From Paraktedonobacter sp964250225 (lineage in GTDB: Bacteria > Chloroflexota > Ktedonobacteria > Ktedonobacterales > Ktedonobacteraceae): 44,843 nucleotides of DNA. The position numbers and the translations under genes are program-made. Position 1 is the first letter of the stretch. Each line of letters starts with the position of its first letter. The DNA is taken from assembly GCA_964250225.1 (NCBI GenBank), contig CAXUEY010000036.1, positions 1 to 44,843 of the forward strand. Direction: 5' to 3'. The notes under the pieces were generated by a model. The model had not been told where the DNA came from. It made no database searches and saw nothing but the letters and a program-made list of their open reading frames with translations. This document shows, one piece after another, positions 16,300-25,037 of the stretch.

Positions 16300-17001
16300 A
16301 TGAACCGACCTGTTTCTGCACAAACATTGCAAGAAATGATGACTTATTATAAAGAGCGTGCGCGGGAATATGATGAGTGGTTTTATCGTCAGGGGCGCTA
16401 TAATCGCAGCCCGGAGAGCAATGCACACTGGTTTGCCGAAGTGGATGAGGTCGTGGCCGCGCTGGAGTTCTCGCGTCTGGAGGGTGATGTGCTTGAACTC
16501 GCGCCCGGTACGGGTATCTGGACCGAGCGCCTGGCGCGTACCGCGACGACAGTGACCGCTGTGGATGCGTCCGCTGAAATGATTGAGATCAATCGCGCCA
16601 GGGTAAGCAGCGAGTGCGTTTCCTATATCCAGGCGGATCTATTCTCCTGGCGGCCTGAGTGCCTCTATGATGCGGTTTTCTTCGGCTTCTGGATCTCGCA
16701 CGTGCCACTGGAGCGGCTAGATGGTTTTTTGTCGGCGGTAGCTGCCATGCTGCGTCCGGGGGGCAAGGTGTTCTTTGTGGATGGACGGCGCGAGCCCAGC
16801 AGCACCGCCGCCGATCACCAGTTGCCAGAGCTGGAGAGCCAGGTTATGACCCGCAAATTAAACGATGGACGCGTCTTTGAGATTGTGAAGAACTTCTATG
16901 ACCCCATTGAACTGGCCGCGCGCTGTGAACGAGCTGGTTTTGAGATCAATGTGCGCGAAACAGCCACGTATTTTCTCTACGCCTCTGGCACGCGTCGCTA
17001 A
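16300..17001 (+). CDS. Class I SAM-dependent methyltransferase
   Basis: A 233-residue protein. Motif I is VLELAPGTGIWTERLA (about residues 64-79), followed by VTAVDASAEMIEI (motif II acidic end), YIQADLFSW, and MLRPGGKVFFVDG. The N-terminal helix MMTYYKERAREYDEWFYRQGRY is typical of the ubiE/Methyltransf_25 group. The substrate is unknown. ATG 16300 follows AAGGAG by ten bases. It has its own terminator at 17022-17061. Confidence 0.8.
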   Translation: MNRPVSAQTLQEMMTYYKERAREYDEWFYRQGRYNRSPESNAHWFAEVDEVVAALEFSRLEGDVLELAPGTGIWTERLARTATTVTAVDASAEMIEINRARVSSECVSYIQADLFSWRPECLYDAVFFGFWISHVPLERLDGFLSAVAAMLRPGGKVFFVDGRREPSSTAADHQLPELESQVMTRKLNDGRVFEIVKNFYDPIELAARCERAGFEINVRETATYFLYASGTRR

Positions 17002-17021
17002 CTGGTCTTTCGCCATCACAC

Positions 17022-17061
17022 AAAACGACTCCCGACGGATTGAACCGTGCGGGAGTCGTTT
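17022..17061 (+). terminator. Rho-independent terminator after the methyltransferase gene
   Basis: A stem of about 16 bp (AAACGACTCCCG plus ACGG against CCGT plus CGGGAGTCGTTT) with one bulged base and a 6-nt loop, ending in TTT. It lies between convergent genes and may serve both. Confidence 0.75.
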
Positions 17062-17085
17062 ACTCTACTTACCATTTCCCCACTA

Positions 17086-18003
17086 TTATGGTAGCGGGTT
17101 GAGAGGTCGCTGCGGTGGCTGTTCCCCGTAGGCCTCTGGCGCATGCGGTACGGTCTGCTGCGTTGGATATCCCCCTAAGTAACCTGAAGACGAGGTTGAG
17201 GACGTCGGCGGCACATTTTGTGGCGTCTGGTGGGCTGGCGTTGACGCGTGTGAGATGGGATATTGCTGTCCCATCTGTTCAGAGTGAGTCAGGTCCGTTT
17301 GAGCCTGCTGAACGATCTGCTCAGGGTTGTAGGGCCGATTCGCCAGCAGGGCGCTCTCATTGCGGGCAAACCAGCGCTGAGCTGCTTCACGTCCACCCAG
17401 ACCAAAGGCCAGGCCAAAGGCCAGCGCCAGGCCTGCAACAATGGCGGTAAAAAGCGCGGTAATCAGAGATGGTGCAATCCGCAACTGTTCCAGCGCGATC
17501 ATCGCAGCAAAAGCAATGATGGCCCAGCGCACGATAGAGCCAATGACGTTTGGATTGCCCACACGCGACGCTCTTGTCGCACCACGCGCCAGATCTCCCG
17601 CAAAGACTGCCAGCAGGGTACCCAGGAAGAGGACCAGAACCGCGACAAAGACGTTCGGCAGGTAGTCCACGATGGTATTGAGAATATTACTGATCGTGAC
17701 CAGTCCTAATGAATTCGCCGCGGGGATCAGGAAAATCAAGAAAATGAACCAGAAGGCTATTTTTCCTAAAATTCCCGCTGTATCCATACGCATACCCATA
17801 CGGTGTTCCAGCCTCGTCAATCCAGCGCGCTCAGAGAAGCGTTCAAAACCCAATTTGCGTAACAGGAGGGTCACGCCTTTCTGAACAGCATAGGCGATGA
17901 TCCAGCCGACGAGCAAAATTACCAGGAAGGCTACAAAACGCGGTACAAAGTTGAAAACCAATGTAAGCGCATTGGTGAATGCACTGATGATGCCTTGAAT
18001 CAT
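17086..18003 (-). CDS. Mechanosensitive-channel-like membrane protein (conserved TM-helix family)
   Basis: ATG 18003 follows GGAG by seven bases; an in-frame TTG lies just before it. The 305-residue product has an N-terminal segment VAFLVILLVGWIIAYAVQKGV, then VFVAVLVLFLGTLLAVFAGD, a third pair of helices, and the signature VAGLALAFGLAFGLGGREAAQ, which marks the pore-lining region of MscS-type and TM_helix (CmpX-like) proteins. The usual MscS beta domain is absent. The tail of about 85 residues is rich in Q, P, S and T and cytoplasmic in character. Its role is probably ion leak or osmotic response, but gating is not shown. Confidence 0.75.
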   Translation of the reverse strand: MIQGIISAFTNALTLVFNFVPRFVAFLVILLVGWIIAYAVQKGVTLLLRKLGFERFSERAGLTRLEHRMGMRMDTAGILGKIAFWFIFLIFLIPAANSLGLVTISNILNTIVDYLPNVFVAVLVLFLGTLLAVFAGDLARGATRASRVGNPNVIGSIVRWAIIAFAAMIALEQLRIAPSLITALFTAIVAGLALAFGLAFGLGGREAAQRWFARNESALLANRPYNPEQIVQQAQTDLTHSEQMGQQYPISHASTPAHQTPQNVPPTSSTSSSGYLGGYPTQQTVPHAPEAYGEQPPQRPLNPLP

Positions 18004-18388
18004 CAAGGAACTCCTTTCTGGAAACCTGTCAATCGAAACACAGCGATTTATAGATGACAGTTTAGATATAGCATAGGAGTGTCTCGCTTATACTACAAGT
18101 CAACAATGAATATTTAAGCGATTATTAACATAAATAATCTCATGGAAATATGTGGTAAATCTCCCTACATTCGATAAATAATGACGACGATGTTGGGATG
18201 GGTGCTTGTGAGAGGCGTGGGGATGCGCGTGAGAGATGAACTTGCCCCTCTCACGCGTCTGCTGTTTGGTGAGACTGAAACTCCCTCGGATCAATCGGAA
18301 GGGTTCTTCTGTCGTTCCAACGCTTCCTCCCCTGCTTGAAAGACACAGGGGCTTTCAGATGCGAGCCATTGTAAAAGAATGGTTGTTC
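18004..18388. other. Intergenic region, no supported gene
   Basis: This 385-nt region between pncB and the channel gene (both minus strand) is A+T-rich in its right-hand 180 nt of the channel promoter side. It contains a 10-bp inverted repeat, CGCGTGAGAG at 18226-18235 with its partner at 18248-18257, and a weaker CCCCTG/CAGGGG hairpin near 18331-18352 that could end pncB transcription. Confidence 0.45.
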
Positions 18389-19786
18389 TTAAATAGGTTG
18401 ACCGCTGGCCATCTGAATGGCCTGTGTACGCAAGGCCTGCAACCCTTCGCTAAAACGCACAGGGTAGGGCGTCTCTACGCACAACGCCCGATAGGGAGGA
18501 GGCAGTTGCTGGAGATTTTGTTGGGCCAGTTCGCGGATTTCTGACAGTGGCGGCAGGCTGCCTGGAATCATCTCGCCATTGCGCATCACCGGACGCAGCA
18601 AGCGCTGGTAATCAGCCGGGCGAGGCTCGTGGGCGAGCTGAATGACATCTTCTTCCCAATGGGGGTGGCGATAGACCTCTTTTTTGCCCGGCCAGGTCGA
18701 TTTGGCCCCGGCGGTCTTGACTTTGGGATATTCTGCCCCTGCTTCATCGACATACCACACCTCTTTGAAGACCGCGCCCAGTGCGCCGCCTTCGATGCCC
18801 AGTTCCGCTGAGCCAGCGCCACTGCCCAGCGCGGTGCCTACCCCAAACGAATCGATGGCCGCGCCAGCTTGCAGCAGCTCGGCGATTTTCCATTCGTCCA
18901 GATCGTTGCTGGCCAGGATGCGTACCTGCTCAAGACCTGCTTTATCAAGCTGTGCGCGCACATACAGTGAGTCCGCCGCCAGATCTCCGCTATCCAGACG
19001 TACAGCCGCCAGCGCGTGCCCCAGCGTCTCCTGCGAGCGCAGCGCAACCGTGATGGCGGTATGGATCGCCTGGCGAGCGTCATATGTGTCGAGCAAAAGC
19101 GTATAGCGGTTATAGGCCGTGGCGATTGCGGTAAAAGCCTCTTCTTCGTTGGGAAAAAGCTGGATCAGCGCGTGCGGTACTGTGCCAGTTGCGGGTAAAC
19201 GAAACTCATAGGCAGCGTTGAGCAGCGAGGTGCTGGTGCAGCCGCCGATATACGACGCGCGGGCTACGGTCAGCGGTTCCTGAGCACGCCGAAAAGCAAA
19301 TTCTGAGACGCGGCGCTGCTTCCCATCCATTGTCGCCGCATACGTGATGCGTGACGCTTTGGTCGCCACTAGCGTGGCCAGGTTGACCGCCTGGAGCAGG
19401 CCAGCCTCCATCAAGATGGCTTCGCGGAAGGGCGCGGTGACGCGCATCAGCGGCTCGTGGGGAAATGCGATAGAGCCTTCCGGCATGGCCAGGATCTCGC
19501 CGGTAAAGCGTAGCCCGGCTAATTCGTCCAGAAACGCGGCATCGTAATCGCGAATATGTGCCAGGAAACGCAGCTCCTCATCAGTATAACGAAAGGCCTG
19601 CACAAACCTCAGCGCCGCCTCAATGCCCGCCACCAGCACATACGCACCCTTGAAGGGAGCCGTGCGGGTGTAGAGATCAAAGGTTGTCAAACCATTGAAG
19701 CCTGTGCGCCAGCTTACATACGCCGAATCTGGGTGATACATATCGGTCATTAACCCTGGATGAATACTGGGTGCTCTATGCTGCAT
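18389..19786 (-). CDS. pncB: Nicotinate phosphoribosyltransferase
   Basis: The 465-residue product begins at ATG 19786 (MQHRAPSIHPG), preceded by GGGAG; the frame stays open far upstream but that part is not conserved in type. It shows NAPRTase features: LMTDMYHPDSAY near the start, TFDLYTRTAP, LDTYDARQA, VRLDSGDLAADS (phosphoribosyl-pyrophosphate and substrate contact) and ILASNDLDEWKI, SFGVGTALGSG. The enzyme makes nicotinate mononucleotide from nicotinate and PRPP for NAD salvage. Upstream on the minus strand is a long leader with several hairpins and a GTAC-att-GTAC repeat at 19829-19839. Confidence 0.92.
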   Translation of the reverse strand: MQHRAPSIHPGLMTDMYHPDSAYVSWRTGFNGLTTFDLYTRTAPFKGAYVLVAGIEAALRFVQAFRYTDEELRFLAHIRDYDAAFLDELAGLRFTGEILAMPEGSIAFPHEPLMRVTAPFREAILMEAGLLQAVNLATLVATKASRITYAATMDGKQRRVSEFAFRRAQEPLTVARASYIGGCTSTSLLNAAYEFRLPATGTVPHALIQLFPNEEEAFTAIATAYNRYTLLLDTYDARQAIHTAITVALRSQETLGHALAAVRLDSGDLAADSLYVRAQLDKAGLEQVRILASNDLDEWKIAELLQAGAAIDSFGVGTALGSGAGSAELGIEGGALGAVFKEVWYVDEAGAEYPKVKTAGAKSTWPGKKEVYRHPHWEEDVIQLAHEPRPADYQRLLRPVMRNGEMIPGSLPPLSEIRELAQQNLQQLPPPYRALCVETPYPVRFSEGLQALRTQAIQMASGQPI

Positions 19787-20151
19787 CGTTTTTATAACTC
19801 CCCTATACTTTCTTTCGTTTGAGTTAGTGTACATTGTACCATAATAGCGAGAAGAAGGTGGGGATGGCATAAAATTCGACCCTTTGCAAGGTAATCCGGG
19901 TGACAGCGGTACGCGTAGTCTCTGGTAAGAAAGGAACACAGAGCGCAAATCTTTTGCATGACGAGAGCTTGCCCTCGCAAAGGATGGTCGTAGAAGTGCA
20001 ACGGCAAGAGCGAGATTGGTGGACCCGCCACTCTCGCCACGAGCGAGGCGAATTGCTTGCTCATACAGGGTCACACGCGGAATTGATTCTCGCGTGGTGT
20101 GCGGCGTTTTTACCGCAATCATCAACCAAAAACGTGAAAGGTAGACTTATT
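19787..20151. other. Divergent intergenic region with a cluster of hairpins
   Basis: This 365-nt region separates pncB (minus) from the DUF4383-like gene (plus). From about 19960 to 20120 it folds, by eye, into successive stems: CGAG/CTCG (19961-19976), GCGAGA/TCTCGC with an inner GTGG/CCAC (20010-20037), GAGCGAG/GCTTGCTC (20041-20062), CACA-CGCG-GAAT/ATTC-CGCG-TGTG (20072-20100), and GCGG/CCGC (20101-20116). It is a candidate structured leader or non-coding RNA; strand and function are unknown. Confidence 0.45.
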
Positions 20152-20544
20152 ATGGCAAACATACAAAAAACAGTGGCATTGATCGCAGGTGTGGCTTTTC
20201 TGCTGATAGGGATTCTGGGTTTCGTGCCTGCATTTGCTCCCAACGGCGCGCTGCTGGGGATCTTCGCGGTCAACCCCTTACATAGCATCGTGCATCTGCT
20301 CTTCGGCGTCTTAGGGCTTGCCGCCGCCTTCACTGGCTGGCCTCGTCTGTATAACCGGGCCGGGGGTATTGTGTACTTGCTGCTTGGTGTGCTCGGCTTC
20401 TTCCCTGGTATTATGATGGGCGGTATGATGCTGGGCATGGTCAGCATCAATCTGGCAGACAACTTCCTTCACCTGATCCTGGGCGCTGTGCTGGCAGCCG
20501 TCGGTTTCCTGCTGGCTGACAGTCCAGTCACCGCCAGGGCATAA
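20152..20544 (+). CDS. DUF4383-like small membrane protein
   Basis: ATG 20152 (MANIQKT) follows AAAGGTAG by seven bases. The 130-residue product has four hydrophobic segments (VALIAGVAFLLIGILGFVPAF, HSIVHLLFGVLGLAAAF, YLLLGVLGFFPG, LHLILGAVLAAVGFLL) with His residues in NPLHSIVHL and NFLHLILG, as in the DUF4383 family of four-helix membrane proteins. The function is unknown. A long hairpin (20572-20609) follows the stop. Confidence 0.75.
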   Translation: MANIQKTVALIAGVAFLLIGILGFVPAFAPNGALLGIFAVNPLHSIVHLLFGVLGLAAAFTGWPRLYNRAGGIVYLLLGVLGFFPGIMMGGMMLGMVSINLADNFLHLILGAVLAAVGFLLADSPVTARA

Positions 20545-20571
20545 CATTACTCCTTCTTTCCTTGTGTCGCT

Positions 20572-20609
20572 GAGAGGGAACAGGGTGGGGCATAGCCCTG
20601 TTCCCTCTC
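20572..20609 (+). terminator. Hairpin with 14-bp perfect stem after the DUF4383-like gene
   Basis: GAGAGGGAACAGGG pairs perfectly with CCCTGTTCCCTCTC across a 10-nt loop. It lies between convergent genes (menE ends at 20652). No T run follows. Confidence 0.6.
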
Positions 20610-20651
20610 CTCACGCGCAAATGTCTCCTGTGTCGCTTGAATGCACTGAAT

Positions 20652-22214
20652 TTAATGGGCACCTGTATGTGCTGCTAGCCCCGGCAATAGTCTACGCAAC
20701 AGCTTCCCCGCTGAGTTGCGCGGCAATTCCTCGACGAAATAGATGGTACGTGGCACTTTATAGCGTGCCAGGCTTTGACGCGCGTGTTCCAGAATGGTTG
20801 CAGCATCGGGCGTTCTCCCGGCATACACCTTCACAAAGGCGATAGCGACCTGGCCCCATTGCGGATCGTCCTGGCCGCACACACCAGCCTCGGCTATATC
20901 AGGATATGCCAGAAGCACGCTTTCGATCTCGGCTGGGTAAACGTTCTCGCCGCCGGAGATAATCAGATCGGAGCGCCGATCAAGCACGTAGAGATAGCCA
21001 TCCGCGTCCAGGTAGCCCAGATCACCGGTGCAGAGCCAGCCATCGCGCAGGGCTTCGGCTGTGGCGGCTGGTTGATCTGTATAGCCGGGCGTGATGGTTG
21101 GCCCCTTGAGGTAGATGACGCCGGGTTCGTTGGGCGGCGCGAGACGCTCATCCTGGCGAACCTGAAGCTGCACCGCCGCTAAGGGACGACCTGCTGAACC
21201 GAGCTTGCGCAGCGCGTCGGCGGGGGCGAGCGTCACCGCCTGCGAGCACGCTTCGGTCAGGCCGTAGGTTTGTGCAACGGGAAGCGCGCGCCAGGCACAC
21301 TGCTCCAAGAGCGGGCGCGGCGCGGGACCGCCTCCCAGCAGCACACAGCGCAGACTCGCGGGATAACGCGCCCCACTCCCTTGCTCGTCCAGCGCGGCCA
21401 GCATGCGTTGCAGCATCACCGCGACCACCGAAATAATGCTGACCTGATCCTCGCAAATAGCCCGGTTGACGGCCACTTCTTCAAATTTTTCTAACAACAC
21501 CACGCTGATGCCGTAAATCACGCTACGCATCAGGATCGAGAGTCCGCCAATGTGGAAAAGCGGCAAACAGGCCAGCCAGCAGTCGTCGGCGCGATGGCCC
21601 AGGTTCAGCGCCGAACCAACCGCGTTCCACCACTGCATACCATAGGTGATCAGCACTCCTTTGGGCTGCCCCGTCGTGCCCGATGTATACATAATCACCT
21701 GCGTCGCGTCGAGATCGAGCAGTGTACGTTCGCTGATCGGTATCTCAGGATACATCCCGGTCTGTGGGTGGTACAAACTTACTTCGGTTATAGCGGGTGT
21801 GGGAGACTCTACCTGTAATATTGCGAGCGACAGGTTGGGGTGTGCAGTGGTGAGTATACTGGCATGCTCACACATACTGGCGTCACTGACCAGCAGGGCC
21901 GCGCGCACATCAGCGAGTTGCCAGCGCAACTCATCAGGCGTCAGGCGTGTGTTGAGCGGCACGAGGATAGCGCCCAGGCGCGTTAGCGCGTGAACCAGCG
22001 TGACATAGGCCAGCCCGTTGGGAGCCAGCAGCGCCACACGACTCTGTTCCCCTATGCCAGCCGCCGCCAGTTGACGAGCTACGCGACCAGCCTGACGCGC
22101 CAGTTCAGCAAAACTCCAACGCGTCTGCCCACAACGCACAGCCAGGTGCTCTGGCATGTTCTCGGCGCAGCGCGTCAGCCAGTCGGGTAACGTCGGAGAA
22201 GTGGAAGGTTGCAT
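20652..22214 (-). CDS. menE: o-Succinylbenzoate-CoA ligase (menaquinone biosynthesis)
   Basis: A 520-residue acyl-CoA synthetase of the ANL superfamily: P-loop-like MYTSGTTGQPKGV, VAQTYGLTEACSQAV, WLCTGDLGYLDADGYLYVLDRRSDLIISGGENVYP and the C-terminal lysine motif PRNSAGKLLRR. MenE activates o-succinylbenzoate with ATP and CoA. The assignment rests on its place as last gene of a men cluster on the same strand. Other ANL substrates cannot be excluded by motif alone. It starts 45 nt after the phosphatase gene. Confidence 0.88.
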   Translation of the reverse strand: MQPSTSPTLPDWLTRCAENMPEHLAVRCGQTRWSFAELARQAGRVARQLAAAGIGEQSRVALLAPNGLAYVTLVHALTRLGAILVPLNTRLTPDELRWQLADVRAALLVSDASMCEHASILTTAHPNLSLAILQVESPTPAITEVSLYHPQTGMYPEIPISERTLLDLDATQVIMYTSGTTGQPKGVLITYGMQWWNAVGSALNLGHRADDCWLACLPLFHIGGLSILMRSVIYGISVVLLEKFEEVAVNRAICEDQVSIISVVAVMLQRMLAALDEQGSGARYPASLRCVLLGGGPAPRPLLEQCAWRALPVAQTYGLTEACSQAVTLAPADALRKLGSAGRPLAAVQLQVRQDERLAPPNEPGVIYLKGPTITPGYTDQPAATAEALRDGWLCTGDLGYLDADGYLYVLDRRSDLIISGGENVYPAEIESVLLAYPDIAEAGVCGQDDPQWGQVAIAFVKVYAGRTPDAATILEHARQSLARYKVPRTIYFVEELPRNSAGKLLRRLLPGLAAHTGAH

Positions 22215-22259
22215 ATGTATCTTTCTAGACTATTACGTGCTCGTAGGCAAGCTTGCTTA

Positions 22260-22832
22260 CTAGAATTCTCTAGCACTTTGTGTCAGATGAGACTTATGGA
22301 TCTCATAATGATAAATAGGCACATCCAGCCACTCTTCGGGCCTGTTCACAAGCTCCTCCAGCGTGGCATCGCTCTGCCAGTATCTCAGCGCATATTTGGT
22401 TGCGCGATGCCCGATCACTACAATGGTTTTTCCATCGTATCTCGCAATGGCATCGCGCAAGAAAGCACCCACACGCCGTACTACCATCGTAAAACTCTCT
22501 CCACCCGGAAATGGCTCGTGTATGTGGCGTGGAAACTCTGCTTCCATCTGAGCGCGGGGACATTGCGTCAATTCGCCATAATCGCACTCACGCAAGCGCG
22601 CATCCTGGACCAGAGGCAGTCCACGGGCTGAGAAAGCGATTTCGCTGGTCTTCACTGCGCGTTGCAGATCAGAGCAGAAGATCGCATCAAACGTGTATGG
22701 GGCATACTGTCGGCCAAGCTCCTGAGCCTGTTCTCTTCCCACTTGAGAGAGCGAGGCATCATTGTGACCAGAAGCGAGTTTTGCCTCATTATCTACACTC
22801 TTTGCATGAGGCGAATAAAAAATGGCAAGCAT
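22260..22832 (-). CDS. Histidine phosphatase superfamily protein with altered RHG motif
   Basis: ATG 22832 (MLAIFYSPH) follows AAGGA by eight bases. The 190-residue product has the phosphoglycerate-mutase-like fold pattern: first motif YSPHAKSVDNE, then FCSDLQRAVKTSE, RLRECDYGE and the second catalytic His in VVIGHRATKYAL. The first motif should read RH(G/A); here the Arg is Pro (codon CCT at 22809-22811), one base from CGT. The phosphohistidine-forming His is kept. The enzyme may be inactive, altered, or the base may be a sequence error. It sits inside the menaquinone operon between menC and menE; its substrate is unknown. Confidence 0.8.
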   Translation of the reverse strand: MLAIFYSPHAKSVDNEAKLASGHNDASLSQVGREQAQELGRQYAPYTFDAIFCSDLQRAVKTSEIAFSARGLPLVQDARLRECDYGELTQCPRAQMEAEFPRHIHEPFPGGESFTMVVRRVGAFLRDAIARYDGKTIVVIGHRATKYALRYWQSDATLEELVNRPEEWLDVPIYHYEIHKSHLTQSAREF

Positions 22833-22863
22833 CTTTTTTATCCTTGTATACAAAAGCCATCAT

Positions 22864-23049
22864 TCACTTTTCAGCTACCAATATAGCAATATACTGCATA
22901 GCCTGTTCCAAATGCACCTGTTCTCTATACGTTCCGGCGGCATAATCCACAGCTCCACCTGGTACGGTATCCTGAAGGCGCAATCCAGTGCCTTCCAGTA
23001 GCAGCGTCAAATTTGCTGGCGAATAGCAGCGCAGGGACTGGGAGCCCGT
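22864..23049 (-). pseudogene. C-terminal remnant of a SAM-dependent methyltransferase
   Basis: Directly after the menC stop, in the same frame, 61 codons are open to TGA 22864-22866. They read like the end of a methyltransferase: RCYSPANLTLLLEGTGL followed by AVDYAAGTYREQVHLEQAMQYIAILVAEK. There is no start codon or ribosome site and no N-terminal SAM-binding part nearby. I read it as the 3' end of a gene whose 5' part was deleted when the present menC end was joined here. It could be translated only by readthrough of the menC TAA. Confidence 0.55.
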
Positions 23050-24168
23050 TTAATGAGCCAATCTTGCAGCCAACTGCACGCCCAAACCTGGCCCCGTTGG
23101 AACCGAGAGAGAGCCGTTCCTCACAGGCAAACTCTCGCGTAACAAATCGTCTGCGAGCAAATCCAGCGTAGCCAGCCCGCATGCCATTGTGACTTCGGGC
23201 GAGGCTGCCGCGAGATGCAGCGCTGCTACAACTCCGATACCTGTCTCCAATGTGCTGGTAATCACGCAGGCCACCTGGCGCCGACTGGCCTCCTGGATTA
23301 TTTTACGACAGGCGCGCAACCCGCCTACCAGTTGCGGTTTCAGGATGAGTACATCGGCGGCCCCGGCATCCAGCACACGCCGCGCGCTGGCCATGCCGTT
23401 CAGTGCCTCATCAGCAGCCAGTGGAATGGGCGAGATGCGGCGCAGACGGGCCATTCCAGCCAGGTCGCGTGCCGGGAGTGGCTGTTCGACGTACTGAATA
23501 TCATGATCCGCGCATCGGCTGAGCATCCAGCGCGCCTGCTCAAAATCCCAGCCCTCATTGGCGTCCAGGCGCAGGCGTGGCGCGGGACCAATAGCTGTGC
23601 GGATAGCTGCCACGCGCTCAACAGTGGTCTGGGATGCGCCCGTGACTTTCAGCTTGAGACAGTTGAACCCGGCAGCTACGGCTTGTAGCGCCTTTGCCCG
23701 CATGACCTCAGTACTCTCACCACCAATCACGGCATTCACCGGGATACGCGTGCGTGGGTGGACTGGCGGGTCGCTCGCCTGCTCATCTGGGTAGCTCCGT
23801 GCCAGCAACTCGGCGATACTCTGCCCATTGGCCTGCCCAGACACGTCCAGTAGCGCCGTTTCCAGCCCACAGAGCGGCGAGGCGGCCCAGCGATCCTCCT
23901 GACATTGCGCACCCAGAAAGTGCAGGATGTGCGCCACCTCACGTCCAGGTAGCTCGCGTGCCAGAGTGGGCAGTGCGCGTAGCGCCTCATCCAGACTGGT
24001 GCCGCTATGTGCTGGTAAAGGCGCAATCTCGCCGTAGCCCACGTGGCCGGTATCGGTGTGCGCGGCGATGATCGCTCCCACCCGTTCGCTCAGCGCGCCG
24101 TGAGCCGTCATGAATGGCACGCGAAAAGGGATGCGATAGGTTGACCAGCGCAAACTCACCAGTTTCAT
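23050..24168 (-). CDS. menC: o-Succinylbenzoate synthase (enolase superfamily)
   Basis: A 372-residue enolase-superfamily protein. The N-terminal capping domain includes FMTAHGALSERVG; the barrel has LKLKVTG (KxK acid/base lysines), LRLDANEGW (first metal Asp), YVEQPL (Glu), AADEAL (Asp) and ILKPQLVGG (second-face Lys), ending in TSTLETGIGVVAALH. MenC dehydrates SHCHC to o-succinylbenzoate. It lies 6 nt after menB. Muconate-cycloisomerase-type or Ala-Glu epimerase activity is possible for this fold, but the men context decides. Confidence 0.9.
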   Translation of the reverse strand: MKLVSLRWSTYRIPFRVPFMTAHGALSERVGAIIAAHTDTGHVGYGEIAPLPAHSGTSLDEALRALPTLARELPGREVAHILHFLGAQCQEDRWAASPLCGLETALLDVSGQANGQSIAELLARSYPDEQASDPPVHPRTRIPVNAVIGGESTEVMRAKALQAVAAGFNCLKLKVTGASQTTVERVAAIRTAIGPAPRLRLDANEGWDFEQARWMLSRCADHDIQYVEQPLPARDLAGMARLRRISPIPLAADEALNGMASARRVLDAGAADVLILKPQLVGGLRACRKIIQEASRRQVACVITSTLETGIGVVAALHLAAASPEVTMACGLATLDLLADDLLRESLPVRNGSLSVPTGPGLGVQLAARLAH

Positions 24169-24173
24169 TTATG

Positions 24174-24992
24174 TTATGGTAAACGCGGGAATTGAGAGAA
24201 ATCGGGTTTGCGCTTCTCCAGGAAAGCGTTTTTGCCCTCTTTGCCCTCTTCGGTCATGTAGAAGAGCATCGTCGCGTCACCAGCCAGTTGTTGGATACCG
24301 GCCAGGCCGTCGGTATCGGCGTTGAAGGCAGCTTTCAAGAAGCGCAGAGCGATGGGACTCTTCTCCAGGATCTCTCGACACCACTGTACTGTCGTTTCCT
24401 CCAGCTCTGCCAGCGGCACCACGGTATTAATCAGGCCCATGTCTAGCGCTTCCTGCGCGCTGTACTGGCGGCAAAGGTACCAGATCTCACGCGCTTTCTT
24501 GTGGCCGACTACGCGTGCCATATAAGTCGATCCCCAGCCAGCATCGAAACTGCCGACTCTGGGACCAGCCTGACCGAAGCGCGCATTATCGGCGGCTATG
24601 GTCAGGTCGCAGAGCAGTTGCAGCACGTGCCCACCTCCAATAGCGTAGCCCGCGACCATTGCGATAACGGGTTTGGGCAGGTATTTGATCGAGCGTTGCA
24701 GATCAAGCGCGTTCAGACGTGGCACGCCGCTCTCGTCCACATAGCCGCCCTCGCCGCGTACGCGCTGGTCGCCGCCGGAACAGAAAGCTCGCTCACCGGC
24801 GCCCGTTAAAATCACCACGCCGATTTCAGGATCTTCGCGGCAGCGCTCGAAGGCGTCGAGCATGTCCGAAAGCGTCTGTGGGCGAAAGGCGTTGTGGACC
24901 TCTGGCCGGTTGATGGTAATTTTGCCGATGCCCTCGGCCTTTTCAAAAAGAATATCGGTATACTCGTGTGTTTTTTCCCAGGTAACTGCCAT
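24174..24992 (-). CDS. menB: 1,4-Dihydroxy-2-naphthoyl-CoA synthase
   Basis: ATG 24992 (MAVTWEK) follows GGAG. The 272-residue crotonase-fold protein has the MenB-specific CSGGDQRVRGEGGYV loop, VAGYAIGGGHVLQLLCDLTIAADNARFGQAGPRVGSFDAG (oxyanion hole and catalytic region) and the C-terminal WCREILEKSPIALRFLK. MenB closes the second ring by intramolecular Claisen condensation of o-succinylbenzoyl-CoA. It is the family member most easily told from other crotonases, so the call is firm. Confidence 0.95.
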   Translation of the reverse strand: MAVTWEKTHEYTDILFEKAEGIGKITINRPEVHNAFRPQTLSDMLDAFERCREDPEIGVVILTGAGERAFCSGGDQRVRGEGGYVDESGVPRLNALDLQRSIKYLPKPVIAMVAGYAIGGGHVLQLLCDLTIAADNARFGQAGPRVGSFDAGWGSTYMARVVGHKKAREIWYLCRQYSAQEALDMGLINTVVPLAELEETTVQWCREILEKSPIALRFLKAAFNADTDGLAGIQQLAGDATMLFYMTEEGKEGKNAFLEKRKPDFSQFPRLP

Positions 24993-25037
24993 GTTGTCTT
25001 CTCCTTCATACAATACAGGAAACTGCTGTTTCCTCTT

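Noticed and set aside
19990..20040. T-box or cobalamin riboswitch-like phrase (TGGTGGACCCGCCACT) upstream of the DUF4383-like gene
   Set aside because: The surrounding conserved boxes of either class are missing and the downstream gene does not fit.
19787..20125. N-terminal extension of pncB to 20125
   Set aside because: The extra 113 residues do not resemble the family, and the internal ATG 19786 aligns with the normal start and has a ribosome site.
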